Source: Lentisphaerae bacterium WC36 (GTDB lineage Bacteria; Verrucomicrobiota; Lentisphaeria; Victivallales; SZUA-371). Taken from it: 64,000 nt of DNA. The stretch is from positions 2,170,001-2,234,000 of the forward strand of contig CP085689.1 in assembly GCA_020683205.1 (NCBI GenBank). The letters run 5' to 3'. Positions 47,651 to 56,171 of the stretch are shown one piece after another (within the stretch, counting starts at the first letter, position 1; each line of letters begins with the position of its first letter). Under the pieces are notes generated by a model. It ran no database searches. It worked only from the letters and a program-made list of their open reading frames with translations, and was not told where the DNA came from. A program made the position numbers and the translations under genes.

Positions 47651-47848
47651 GTTTTCAACATTCTCATCTGTTTTTGCTAATTGTCCAAATGGGCTATAAT
47701 CGTATTTATTAGCGATTTCTCCTGTTGTTAATTATCTTATCCTTGTTAATCACATCCTAAATATTTAAACTTCTTTTATACTTTTTTTACAAAAAACATC
47801 GATCAAAAATTTTAATCGATGTTAATTTGTTTTCTCACTTTTGATAAT

Positions 47849-48064
47849 TTAAGTTCTTATTTTGGGCAAAAAAACTGTAAATATATATATAACATAAACG
47901 ACTATTAGTAGAAAAATAAGACATATTTTTTTAAATAGTTTTTTTTCTTTTATAAGATTTTTTAAAATAATAATAAAACCATATAAATAAAAAATAAATT
48001 TAATAATTTCTAATATTTTCATAATTATCCATTTTTTAATAATATAGTAAATAACATTAAGCAC
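47849..48064 (-). CDS. Small membrane immunity protein (two helices)
   Basis: This 71-aa protein is almost entirely two membrane helices (IIKFIFYLYGFIIILKNLI and KKICLIFLLIVVYVIYIF) with a basic loop. It starts 4 nt after the toxin-containing orphan and has a lysine-rich N terminus. Small membrane proteins of this kind guard against pore-forming or membrane-active toxins, which fits the hydrophobic domain of its neighbour. Confidence 0.6.
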   Translation of the reverse strand: MLNVIYYIIKKWIIMKILEIIKFIFYLYGFIIILKNLIKEKKLFKKICLIFLLIVVYVIYIFTVFLPKIRT

Positions 48065-48067
48065 ATA

Positions 48068-48817
48068 CTATTCTCTTTTACTTAGACATTTATCCATGCA
48101 ATTTTGATGATTCTCTCTAATATTATTTTGCTCTATTATAAATAACGCTGATACCAATGCAGCACAAGGTAAAGCAAAAGGTCCTCCTCCTGCAAGGCAG
48201 ACTGCTACCTTAAGTAAATAAGCTGAATTTGAAATACCTAGAGCAACAATTAAAGCCGCTTCACAACAATTAGCACACTTTTTCTTGCAGTGCTTACCGC
48301 AACCTTTAGCAAACCAATCTACGCCTCTTAAAAGTAATTCTGCTCCAAGACCAATTATTGTAAACTTCGCTACAAAGTCTTGCCCTAAATGGTCTTTGTT
48401 TGATATAGGTTGATTATTAACAAAACCGTATAAATTAAATCCACCGTCTTCTTCGATTGGGTCGCGGGATAGCCATTTTCCTGTGCTTGGATTATAATAA
48501 CGGTAATTGTAATAAATTAAGCCACTTTTTTCGTCATGGAATTCAGAACTGAATTTGAAAACATTCGCCACGGTTTCGTTATCTAACGATAACTGACCGA
48601 ATGGCGAATAATCATAACGATTCGCAACCGAACCTGAACTCATATCAATCAACTGCGTAATATTTTTATTGCCATCTGCGATGTAATTAAATACCACTCC
48701 ATCTTTTTCTAATGCCAATAAATTATCACCTAACCATACAAATCTATTACTTATTAACGAACTATTCAACTCATTAACGGTTTTTATTAGCTTATATTTG
48801 TTAAGAAAACACACCAT
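48068..48817 (-). CDS. Orphan Rhs core fragment with hydrophobic, Cys-rich toxin
   Basis: This 249-aa frame starts right after a conserved hairpin. The core (variant C: SSGSVANRYDYSPFGQLSLD, then SSEFHDEKSGLIYYNYRYY) runs to DPIEEDGGFNLYGF and NKDHLGQ. The toxin domain (about 110 aa) has two hydrophobic helices (FTIIGLGAELLLRGV and AALIVALGISNSAYLLKVAVC) around a CGKHCKKKCANCC cluster. It looks membrane-active. The small two-helix immunity protein is encoded 4 nt downstream. Expression as a free protein is doubtful, as the ATG follows a terminator and has no clear ribosome site. Confidence 0.7.
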   Translation of the reverse strand: MVCFLNKYKLIKTVNELNSSLISNRFVWLGDNLLALEKDGVVFNYIADGNKNITQLIDMSSGSVANRYDYSPFGQLSLDNETVANVFKFSSEFHDEKSGLIYYNYRYYNPSTGKWLSRDPIEEDGGFNLYGFVNNQPISNKDHLGQDFVAKFTIIGLGAELLLRGVDWFAKGCGKHCKKKCANCCEAALIVALGISNSAYLLKVAVCLAGGGPFALPCAALVSALFIIEQNNIRENHQNCMDKCLSKRE

Positions 48818-48837
48818 AATTTGTCAAATTATGGTGT
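48804..48837 (-). terminator. Array hairpin, copy 2
   Basis: A perfect 12-bp inverted repeat, ACACCATAATTT (48811-48822) and AAATTATGGTGT (48826-48837). On the minus strand it is followed by a T-rich stretch and then directly by the Rhs core (AACAAATATAAGC). Confidence 0.75.
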
Positions 48838-48884
48838 TTAAAAATTCTTCAATTGATCTAATTTACAAGTTAAAGAGTTAAAAT

Positions 48885-49364
48885 TTATTTTTTTAATGGC
48901 TTGTCAAACGCTGGAATAACATATTCATTCCACATTTTTTTAGTAATCCAAGTCTTACCGCCTTCTTTATATTTTAATTTATCTAGCTCAATTCCAGGAA
49001 TTTTTATTTCATGAACCCCACTTTTGTCGACAATTAGAATTTTCCCTAATGCGTCAATTTTTTTGCCATCAAAATATACTTGATTCTTATAGCTAGAAAA
49101 ATATGTTAATCCTTTACTAGTTATGAGCTTTTTATCAAATTTTATATAACTTAAATTTGTCCAATATACACCTTTTTTTATGAACATTATGTATTGTACT
49201 TTATCCTTGTAACAAATTGCCTCCCAACTATATGAGTAATTAGTTTTCTCATCAAAGTAATTACTGTTTGAAATAACACTAAAATCGTCCATAGAAGGCT
49301 TACAGCTAGTAAAAATAAATATAGTATAAAATAAACTAAACATTAATACAGTTTTTTTCATCAA
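48885..49364 (-). CDS. Immunity lipoprotein
   Basis: This 159-aa protein has a lipobox (FIFTSC, about Cys21) and a beta-rich body (YWTNLSYIKFDKKLIT, QVYFDGKKIDALGKIL, VDKSGVHEI) whose 'YF-G-K-I-DAL' repeats faintly recall DKNYY-type proteins. It starts 7 nt after the toxin-bearing orphan and is the expected partner. It is probably anchored in a membrane facing the periplasm. Confidence 0.6.
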   Translation of the reverse strand: MMKKTVLMFSLFYTIFIFTSCKPSMDDFSVISNSNYFDEKTNYSYSWEAICYKDKVQYIMFIKKGVYWTNLSYIKFDKKLITSKGLTYFSSYKNQVYFDGKKIDALGKILIVDKSGVHEIKIPGIELDKLKYKEGGKTWITKKMWNEYVIPAFDKPLKK

Positions 49365-49370
49365 TATCTC

Positions 49371-50366
49371 CTATTTTTTACATGAACATATTAAAACAAA
49401 AGTTCGGTGAACTTTCCATACCGCCCCTGCATTATGACTAATACTTCTTTCATTAGAAACCCCTCCTACATCACCGTTACCAATATTTACCCCATCAGCA
49501 TTTGTGATAGCTCCACCAACTTTACCAATTAGGTTTAAACTAATAGTTACGGTATGTTCTTTTTCTCCTTGATTGTCAATTGTTGGAGTGTCCATTAAAA
49601 CTTTAACATAGAGGGGACCACTACTTGTATTTTTTGCTGAACCTTTATCTGTTGACCCAGTCATTCTTATTTGTCCTGTATCAGAATCACATTTGAAGGA
49701 AAGTTTAATTCTTGTTGACACATCATATGTTTTCCATCCTGTAAATGTCCGCATGAAAGAATTTGCATACCTAAATCGCCCTCTTATAACAGCACTAACT
49801 GAATTACTTGAAGCAGTAGCCATTCCTCCAAATTGAACTCTAGATTTGTATTTATACAAAAGACCTGGCTGACCTGGAGCAAAAGAATGCTGTCTCAACC
49901 AGAACGAATAATCTTGCACTTCTTCGTCAATGTGCAATTTTCCAGGTTCTCCCTCTGGCGCATCCCAGCTCCATTTTAATCCTAAACTATCTATATTTTT
50001 TATAGTATCATTGCCTACAAAACTATATAAATTGTCTCCGCCTTTTTCTTCGATTGGGTCTCTGCTGAGCCATTTGCCGTTTACAGGATTATAATATCTA
50101 TAATTGTAATAAATTAAGCCTGTTTCTTTTTCAGCGTATTCGCTTGAAAATTTGAATGGATTTTCAACCGTTTCTACGTCCGCAATTAGCTGACCAAAAG
50201 GCGAATAATCATAACGATTCGCTATTGAACCCGAACTCATATCAATCAACTGAGTGATATTTTTATTGCCATCTGCGATGTAATTAAATGCTACGCCATC
50301 TTTTTCTAATGCCAATAAATTATCACCTAACCATACAAATCTATCACTTATTGAGCTACCATTCAA
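49371..50366 (-). CDS. Orphan Rhs core fragment with beta-rich toxin domain
   Basis: This 331-aa frame opens at a TTG. Upstream, the core continues in decayed form (NKYKLIKK, then stops) after the hairpin at 50.4 kb. The core is variant B (QLIADVETVENPFKF) and ends IDSLGL. The toxin domain (about 200 aa) is glycine/serine/threonine-rich and beta-rich (YKSRVQFGGMATASSNSVSA, ISLNLIGKVGGAITNADGV) and ends FVLICSCKK. I recognise no enzyme motif. The cognate immunity lipoprotein is encoded 7 nt downstream. Confidence 0.7.
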   Translation of the reverse strand: MNGSSISDRFVWLGDNLLALEKDGVAFNYIADGNKNITQLIDMSSGSIANRYDYSPFGQLIADVETVENPFKFSSEYAEKETGLIYYNYRYYNPVNGKWLSRDPIEEKGGDNLYSFVGNDTIKNIDSLGLKWSWDAPEGEPGKLHIDEEVQDYSFWLRQHSFAPGQPGLLYKYKSRVQFGGMATASSNSVSAVIRGRFRYANSFMRTFTGWKTYDVSTRIKLSFKCDSDTGQIRMTGSTDKGSAKNTSSGPLYVKVLMDTPTIDNQGEKEHTVTISLNLIGKVGGAITNADGVNIGNGDVGGVSNERSISHNAGAVWKVHRTFVLICSCKK

Positions 50367-50402
50367 CTCATTGCTATTTTTTTATTAGCTTATATTTGTT
50401 AT

Positions 50403-50436
50403 AAAAACACCACAACTTTTTGCATTATGGTGTTTT
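50403..50436 (-). terminator. Array hairpin, copy 3
   Basis: AAAACACCACAACT and CATTATGGTGTTTT pair with a wobble. A T5 run follows on the minus strand, then the Rhs core (ATAACAAATATAAGC). Confidence 0.75.
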
Positions 50437-50458
50437 ATTTACTATCCTTAGACCAAGT

Positions 50459-51184
50459 TTATTTAACAATAAAGCTTTTTATAAATTTATGCGTTGACGC
50501 ATCAAAGAATAAATACAAGACTCCTCCAAGCATCGAATCATTAAGATCTTTCCATGTTGGTCGTTCGCTTACATCTACTAAAATAAAATCTTCTCCAGAA
50601 CCATTTAGTTTAAAAGCTTCAGCATTGTATCTATCAATAAAAGCAATCCCCTTTACACAATTCGTGAGTTCTTCATAATTATATATTGGATTACTTTTTA
50701 CCTTTTTATTTATTACATTATAAAGTATTTCTCTAAAAGACGTCGTTATTTTTGCTTTTAAATGAAACAGGTCTTTAGTAACTTTTAAAGAGTTATTTTT
50801 AGGCTTAAATAAAATTTTTTTTATTATTTTACATTTTTTATAATCTGCCAGCAAAACAATATCTCCATATTCAGCTTGAGTTGAGCTCAGTGTGATTATA
50901 ACAAAACCAGAATGTTTTTTCTTTTCGTCTAATTTGTAGTTATAAACCTTCAATAGAAGCCCTTTCACTGTTTCATAAGATACAAGTCGGACTCTTTTTA
51001 AAATGTATTTTTTTTCAATTAATTTATTTTTTTCCGCATACTCATCTACCAAATTTAAATATGGAGCTATTCTTAAATTTTTGTAAGAGAAAGTTTTTAA
51101 TCTATTTTTTTCACACATAAAATAAGAACAAATAGCTAATAAAAAAACAATTAATATTGTGAATATTACAATTTTATTTTTCAT
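50459..51184 (-). CDS. Membrane-anchored immunity protein, DUF4329-partner type, copy 1
   Basis: This 241-aa protein has one N-terminal membrane helix (IVIFTILIVFLLAICSYFM) and a large soluble domain with EKNKLIEKKYILKRVRL, STQAEYGDIVLLADY and LYLFFDASTHKFIKSF. It is a clear paralogue of the protein at 55416-56171, and both follow DUF4329-bearing orphans, so toxin and immunity have been kept together. The soluble part is probably periplasmic. Confidence 0.75.
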   Translation of the reverse strand: MKNKIVIFTILIVFLLAICSYFMCEKNRLKTFSYKNLRIAPYLNLVDEYAEKNKLIEKKYILKRVRLVSYETVKGLLLKVYNYKLDEKKKHSGFVIITLSSTQAEYGDIVLLADYKKCKIIKKILFKPKNNSLKVTKDLFHLKAKITTSFREILYNVINKKVKSNPIYNYEELTNCVKGIAFIDRYNAEAFKLNGSGEDFILVDVSERPTWKDLNDSMLGGVLYLFFDASTHKFIKSFIVK

Positions 51185-51199
51185 TTTATATTACCTTTT

Positions 51200-52138
51200 T
51201 TATTTAATAGGACCATAATCTGTGACGCTTTCATCATCAACAGGTGAACCATCATCAGAACCTGAGCCTGGATCAAATTTTTTCATATTTCCCTGAGGGG
51301 TAAAGAGATAATTAGGCATTCGATTCTTACGTGAATATGGTTTGTCTCCTATGTTTTTCTCCGTGTCTTCGTCATAGTCCTCTGAAAATTCTTCATTTTC
51401 TTCAGGAGTATTACGCTTCATTCTGAATCCCCATGCCTTGTCAAAGTCTGTTTTAGCTTTACTATTTGGATCATTACTACCGTGAGTATGCCAAATTGCG
51501 GTAGGCTTAGAACCACTAGGACATGGTGCATTTGTAGGGTCACAACCTTGCACATCTCCTTTTGTCACCGTTGTAAAATATTTATATTTACCTTTTACAC
51601 ACTTTTTACAAACATACCCACAATACTCAATATCCTCTTTTATTGATTTAGGATTCATCTCCTTGCCTCGTTTTCTTGCAGCATCTATCTCGCTGTCTGA
51701 ATAATCAGGATCTTTAGGTTTAGGCTTGCGAGGAACGTAATAATGGGGATAGTTTTCTTTATGATTCCTTGAATTACTGCCAATAATACCATGAAAACTT
51801 AAGCCCAAAATATCAATATAATTTATTGAATCATTATAAATAAAGTTATAAATATTCCACGCACCATATTCTTCTATTGGGTCGCGGTTAAGCCATTTTC
51901 CGTTTACAGGATTATAATATCTATAATTATAGTAAACTAGACCTGTTTCTTTTTCGGCATATTCACTACTGAATTTGAATACGTTTTCAACATTCTCATC
52001 TGTTTTTGCTAATTGTCCAAATGGGCTATAATCGTATTTATTAGCGATTTCTCCTGTTGTTAAATTAATCAACTGCGTGATATTTTTATTGCCATCGGCG
52101 ATGTAATTAAATACCACACCATCTTTTTCTAATGCCAA
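51200..52138 (-). CDS. Orphan Rhs core fragment with DUF4329 (JAMM-like) toxin, copy 1
   Basis: This 312-aa frame has core variant A and ends YIDILGL. The toxin domain has IEYCGYVCKKC, YFTTVTKGDV, AIWHTHGSNDPN, EEFSEDYDED and NYLFTPQGNMKKFDP, the outline of DUF4329, a domain found at the ends of Rhs proteins. The HxH and the later Ser/Asp recall the zinc site of JAMM (MPN) peptidases, so a metal-dependent isopeptidase-like activity is plausible. The frame is open upstream into FVWLGD, but no start with a ribosome site is visible. It joins the previous immunity gene at TTTGTATGGTTAGG. Confidence 0.75.
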   Translation of the reverse strand: MALEKDGVVFNYIADGNKNITQLINLTTGEIANKYDYSPFGQLAKTDENVENVFKFSSEYAEKETGLVYYNYRYYNPVNGKWLNRDPIEEYGAWNIYNFIYNDSINYIDILGLSFHGIIGSNSRNHKENYPHYYVPRKPKPKDPDYSDSEIDAARKRGKEMNPKSIKEDIEYCGYVCKKCVKGKYKYFTTVTKGDVQGCDPTNAPCPSGSKPTAIWHTHGSNDPNSKAKTDFDKAWGFRMKRNTPEENEEFSEDYDEDTEKNIGDKPYSRKNRMPNYLFTPQGNMKKFDPGSGSDDGSPVDDESVTDYGPIK

Positions 52139-52170
52139 TAAATTATCACCTAACCATACAAAAACAGGCG

Positions 52171-52992
52171 CTAATTTACTTCACTGAAATTTTCAATAAT
52201 TTTACTACGATTTCTATCTTTCTTATATTTATTTTTATACTCTTTTGTAGCCTTATTTTCAACAGCTCCTAACTCTTTTAAGCAACTAATAATTTTATCA
52301 TTGGCTCCATATGAATAAGCACAATTTAAAACGTTGTTATTTTTATCATACCAACTTGTTGAGTTGATATCAAATCCCTCTTGACATAGCAATTTTAAAA
52401 CTTCAACATTTTCTTCAACAATAGCTTTTCTAAATAAAAAAAATGATTCCGTTTTCTTTTTGATTCCTGTTAAAATAAACTTTAAACATTTCATACTTTT
52501 ATATTTCAATGCCAAAGCATAAATATTACTCTGAGAGTAAGAAAGATTATTTTTTTCTTTATTAGCAATCCATTGTTTTAAAGCCTGAAGGTTATCGACA
52601 CTAATTTCATACGCAATAGTTTTTTTCACTCCATTTTTCAATAATGTTTGCGTCATCTTTTTTCTTTTTAAAAAAATGGTCCTGTTCAAATAATGTTGTT
52701 GCTTATATCTAAATTGAAAATTATTTTCAATTAAGCATTTAAAATGATCGAACATATTATGGGTAATACAAAAATCTAAATAATCACTACCATACTTATC
52801 TTTCAATTTAAAAACTTCAGGATTTGTATTAATTTTTTGAACAAGTTCTTTATTATCCATTGCACAGAGATTTCGAAAAATTTCTATTACACTATCCTTT
52901 TCTTTAATTATGTGACTGCTTTTATAATAAAGAACCAGTATCATTGCTAAAATCGTTACACTAATTGAAATATATTTAAGTTTTTTTTTCAT
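52171..52992 (-). CDS. Membrane-anchored ankyrin-like immunity protein
   Basis: This 273-aa protein has an N-terminal membrane helix (YISISVTILAMILVLYY) and then helix pairs resembling ankyrin repeats (NMFDHFKCLIEN, ENVEVLKLLCQEGFDINS, NNVLNCAYSYGANDKIISCL). Ankyrin-type proteins are a known class of immunity proteins for polymorphic toxins. It starts 87 nt after the toxin-bearing orphan. Confidence 0.65.
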   Translation of the reverse strand: MKKKLKYISISVTILAMILVLYYKSSHIIKEKDSVIEIFRNLCAMDNKELVQKINTNPEVFKLKDKYGSDYLDFCITHNMFDHFKCLIENNFQFRYKQQHYLNRTIFLKRKKMTQTLLKNGVKKTIAYEISVDNLQALKQWIANKEKNNLSYSQSNIYALALKYKSMKCLKFILTGIKKKTESFFLFRKAIVEENVEVLKLLCQEGFDINSTSWYDKNNNVLNCAYSYGANDKIISCLKELGAVENKATKEYKNKYKKDRNRSKIIENFSEVN

Positions 52993-53079
52993 AAACTACC
53001 CTTTTTATCTTGGTAATCATCTTTTAAAAAAAGATGATTACCTAACTTTTAAAGTAATATTGTAAAATTTAAGCCAAGG

Positions 53080-54015
53080 CTAATCTAATTCTGAATCACT
53101 ACTATCATCATCTGGACATTTACAGTATTTTTCAACTCTTTTCATTATTCTTTTTACCTCATCTTTTACTTTTAAAAGATTATAATCCCAATGATTTCTC
53201 CAGCTATTTAATTTTTTAATATATTTTTTATACACTCTAGGACATTTTGTTTTATGTGAATCTAGTTTTGTTCGACGAAGCCATTTAACCATTTTTGCCG
53301 TTTTTCTTAAGATATCAATAGCATTTTTTAAATTATCTAAAGCAGTTTTACACTGATCATTAGGGTATTTTGAAAAACCACTTTCTTCTTGAATACCATC
53401 TAAATCAGTTTCCAAAGGATCAGAAAGTGCATTGTCTACAATGCTTGCAATAATACTACCAATACTTGTAGGTCCATAATCACCTCTAAGTTTTGCTCTA
53501 ACTACTTTCATAGCATCATCGCCCCAATGTTCCAATGTGTTTCCAAATATATCTATAATCTCAGCCCTAGCATCTGTATACCCGCCTGTAAACAACCCCC
53601 TTTTTTTCTTTGCCTTTTCCATTACATTAAAAGCTTTTTGTACAATTTTTTCAAGCTTACTACAACTTACTAGCCCAAATAGATCAAAGTAATTGTTAGG
53701 TTCATTGCCTACAAAATTGTATAAGCTAACTCCTCCGTCTTCTTCTATTGGGTCTCTGCTGAGCCATTTGCCTGTTGTTGGGTCGTAATAACGGTAATTA
53801 TAGTAAACTAGACCTGTTTCTTTTTCGGCGTATTCGCTTGAAAATTTGAATGGATTCGCCACGGTCTCGTTATCTAACGATAACTGACCGAATGGCGAAT
53901 AATCATAACGATTCGCAACCGAACCCGAACTCATATCAATCAACTGTGTAATATTTTTATTGCCATCAGCGATGTAGCAAAATAACTTACTTTTCTTTAA
54001 TAGTGACTCTTTCAC
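53080..54015 (-). CDS. Orphan Rhs core fragment with helical toxin domain
   Basis: The frame starts inside the 3' end of the previous immunity gene (29-nt overlap, other frame); the Rhs homology begins at YIADGNKNITQ. The core is a chimera: variant C (SLDNETVAN) followed by variant B (PFKFSSEYAEKETGL). It ends YFDLFGL. The toxin domain (about 190 aa) is helical and basic (KIVQKAFNVMEKAKKKRG, WLRRTKLDSHKTKCP, VKRIMKRVEKYCKC) and ends in an acidic tail. I recognise no catalytic motif. The partner is the ankyrin-like protein downstream. Confidence 0.7.
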   Translation of the reverse strand: MKESLLKKSKLFCYIADGNKNITQLIDMSSGSVANRYDYSPFGQLSLDNETVANPFKFSSEYAEKETGLVYYNYRYYDPTTGKWLSRDPIEEDGGVSLYNFVGNEPNNYFDLFGLVSCSKLEKIVQKAFNVMEKAKKKRGLFTGGYTDARAEIIDIFGNTLEHWGDDAMKVVRAKLRGDYGPTSIGSIIASIVDNALSDPLETDLDGIQEESGFSKYPNDQCKTALDNLKNAIDILRKTAKMVKWLRRTKLDSHKTKCPRVYKKYIKKLNSWRNHWDYNLLKVKDEVKRIMKRVEKYCKCPDDDSSDSELD

Positions 54016-54451
54016 GGTTATAATTAATTATTTCAAAATTATTTCCTTTTTTCAAAATGGAAAACAATAAACTTGGTGTAGGGTAATTCATTGTTTCAAC
54101 TTTCGTTATGCCTTCATCAAGTTCCTCAAGAGGTATAAGAACTAATTTAGGAAAGTTAAAACATAAATTGGAGTTAACCTTACTTAATAGTCCATCCATA
54201 ATATTAGCAATAATTATTTTATTTTTATGATTACTAATTCCATAAAGATTGATTTGATCCATTGAGTCATGGAATGATGAAACCTCCAATGCTATGTATT
54301 TTTTTTCAAAAATTTTAACTGCTGTTATATTATCTACAGTTATACTTTTTACTCTAGGAGAACTTAATTTTCTTATTTCTCCAAAAAACCATATATTTCC
54401 ATATATTAAAATAAAAAGAAATAAAAGTGTAATAATTAATTTTTTTTTCAT
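53987..54451 (-). CDS. Membrane-anchored immunity protein
   Basis: This 154-aa protein has an N-terminal membrane helix (LIITLLFLFILIYGNIWFF) and a soluble beta/alpha domain (VKSITVDNITAVKIFEKKY, KLVLIPLEELDEGI). AAGGACTTTAAA precedes the ATG. It follows a papain-like orphan toxin, its likely target. Its last 29 nt overlap the start of the next orphan frame. Confidence 0.6.
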   Translation of the reverse strand: MKKKLIITLLFLFILIYGNIWFFGEIRKLSSPRVKSITVDNITAVKIFEKKYIALEVSSFHDSMDQINLYGISNHKNKIIIANIMDGLLSKVNSNLCFNFPKLVLIPLEELDEGITKVETMNYPTPSLLFSILKKGNNFEIINYNRERVTIKEK

Positions 54452-54468
54452 TTTAAAGTCCTTTTTTT

Positions 54469-55410
54469 CTAATTTTGATTTGTTATATTTCTAGATAATG
54501 AACTAGGATTGGGAGTGAAGTGTCGTCCAAAATGCATGAGATTATCTGGTGGTAAATTATCTTTCCCTGTTGAGTCATATTCTGGAGTCCCTGTCCCAGA
54601 TATATTTTCTCCTGTATGTTTATTCCATTCATTTATGGCATAAGTTGCGCAATTACTTGTTACACCGTCATATGGAGGTGGAGTTGTTTTTTTAAAGTCA
54701 CAAATTGTAGCACATTTTTTAATTATTTTTCCAGTTTTTTTAGAGTTTAAGTCTAAATCATCTTTAAGACCGTTTCGATAATTTGCATGTGTGTGTTTTT
54801 CTTTTGTCCTTAAATTCACAACATATATCCATGCATGACCAACGCTTCCAGATGTAGCTGCTGGTTGCACCATTATACATATAATAAATTTATCTTTAGC
54901 CTTGCCTCCTTTACAACATTGTTTTAGTCTATTTATCTTTTCACTCCCACAGCAACCGCTTTTAGTATCTTTTTCATCTTTTTTCTTTTGTTTTTCTTCT
55001 TTTTCTAGCTCCTCTAATTCACGTCGTGCTTTCCATGATAAATATGAAGATAACCCTAAATCATCTGAATAATTCACGGGTTTGTTAACAACAAAGCCAT
55101 ACAAATTTGTTCCGCCTTTTTCTTGGATTGGGTCTCTGTTGATCCATTTACCTGTGCTTGGGTTGTAATAACGGTAATTGTAATAAATTAAGCCTGTTTC
55201 TTTTTCGGCATATTCACTACTGAATTTGAATACGTTTTCAACATTCTCATCTGTTTTTGCTAATTGTCCAAACGGGCTATAATCGTATTTATTAGCGATT
55301 TCTCCTGTTGTTAAATCAATCAACTGCGTGATATTTTTATTGCCATCAGCGATGTAATTAAATACCACACCATCTTTTTCTAATGCCAGTAAATTATCAC
55401 TCAATAGCAT
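54469..55410 (-). CDS. Orphan Rhs core fragment with permuted papain/NlpC-like toxin
   Basis: This 313-aa frame begins a few nt after the previous immunity gene's stop; Rhs homology starts at DNLLALEKDG. The core is variant A and ends YSDDLGL. The toxin domain has a charged coiled segment, CCGSEKINRLKQCC, then GSVGHAWIYVVN, HANYRNGL, TSNCATYAINEWNKHTGE and MHFGRHF. The order His (GHAW) before Cys (NCATYA) is that of the circularly permuted papain/NlpC-P60 group, enzymes that can cut peptides or lipids. The immunity protein is encoded 18 nt downstream. Confidence 0.7.
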   Translation of the reverse strand: MLLSDNLLALEKDGVVFNYIADGNKNITQLIDLTTGEIANKYDYSPFGQLAKTDENVENVFKFSSEYAEKETGLIYYNYRYYNPSTGKWINRDPIQEKGGTNLYGFVVNKPVNYSDDLGLSSYLSWKARRELEELEKEEKQKKKDEKDTKSGCCGSEKINRLKQCCKGGKAKDKFIICIMVQPAATSGSVGHAWIYVVNLRTKEKHTHANYRNGLKDDLDLNSKKTGKIIKKCATICDFKKTTPPPYDGVTSNCATYAINEWNKHTGENISGTGTPEYDSTGKDNLPPDNLMHFGRHFTPNPSSLSRNITNQN

Positions 55411-55415
55411 TAAAT

Positions 55416-56171
55416 TTATCGCCCCAAATAAGACTTTAAATATTTATGGGTAAAAGCATCATAAGCAAAATACAAAGTTCCACCAGCAGTAAACTTATTG
55501 GGGTTACTCCAACTTGGTTGATCACTAATATTTACAATAATTATATGGCTACTATAGTGCTCTAATTTTAAATAATCTTTAACCAGAACATCATATTTGT
55601 AGCAATTACTACTGTTATAAAGTGTTACTCCTTTAACAGACTTTATAAACATGTCAAAATCTTTAAGTTTTGCTCGTTTAAGACTATTGGTAATTAAAAT
55701 ATCAATTATTTTTCTAAAATTAGACGTTATTTTTAAAGGTATTTGCTTCATGGTGTCAACTTTTTTAAAATAATTATTTTTATAGTCAAAATGAATTATT
55801 TTAGTAATTTTAGCATTTCTGTAATCAGCTAATAAGATAATGTCTCCAAAACTTCTTTGAGTTGAACACAACTGAATAACAACAAATGCATTTGAGGAAA
55901 TGTTTTCTGACAAATCATGATTGTAATAACTTTTCAACATTTTGCCGACATTTTTCCTTCTCATGAGTTCAATTCTCGCTAAAACATATTTTTTTTCAAT
56001 TAGTTTGTTTTCTTTTGCAAATTTGTCGACAATATCTAAATAAGATACAATTTTAAGTTCTGTATATGAAAAAGATTTTATCTTGCTTTTTTCTTTTGAA
56101 CTGCAAAAATATAAAGTAACTAGCAAAATTAATATCAAAAATATCAAAGTAATTATCATTTTCTTTTTCAT
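55416..56171 (-). CDS. Membrane-anchored immunity protein, DUF4329-partner type, copy 2
   Basis: This 251-aa protein has an N-terminal membrane helix (MIITLIFLILILLVTLYF) and a soluble domain paralogous to the one at 50459-51184 (ENKLIEKKYVLARIEL, STQRSFGDIILLADY, YFAYDAFTHKYLKSY). Its ATG overlaps the stop of the toxin frame (ATGA), and its ribosome site GGAG lies inside the toxin coding end, so the pair is translationally coupled. Confidence 0.78.
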   Translation of the reverse strand: MKKKMIITLIFLILILLVTLYFCSSKEKSKIKSFSYTELKIVSYLDIVDKFAKENKLIEKKYVLARIELMRRKNVGKMLKSYYNHDLSENISSNAFVVIQLCSTQRSFGDIILLADYRNAKITKIIHFDYKNNYFKKVDTMKQIPLKITSNFRKIIDILITNSLKRAKLKDFDMFIKSVKGVTLYNSSNCYKYDVLVKDYLKLEHYSSHIIIVNISDQPSWSNPNKFTAGGTLYFAYDAFTHKYLKSYLGR

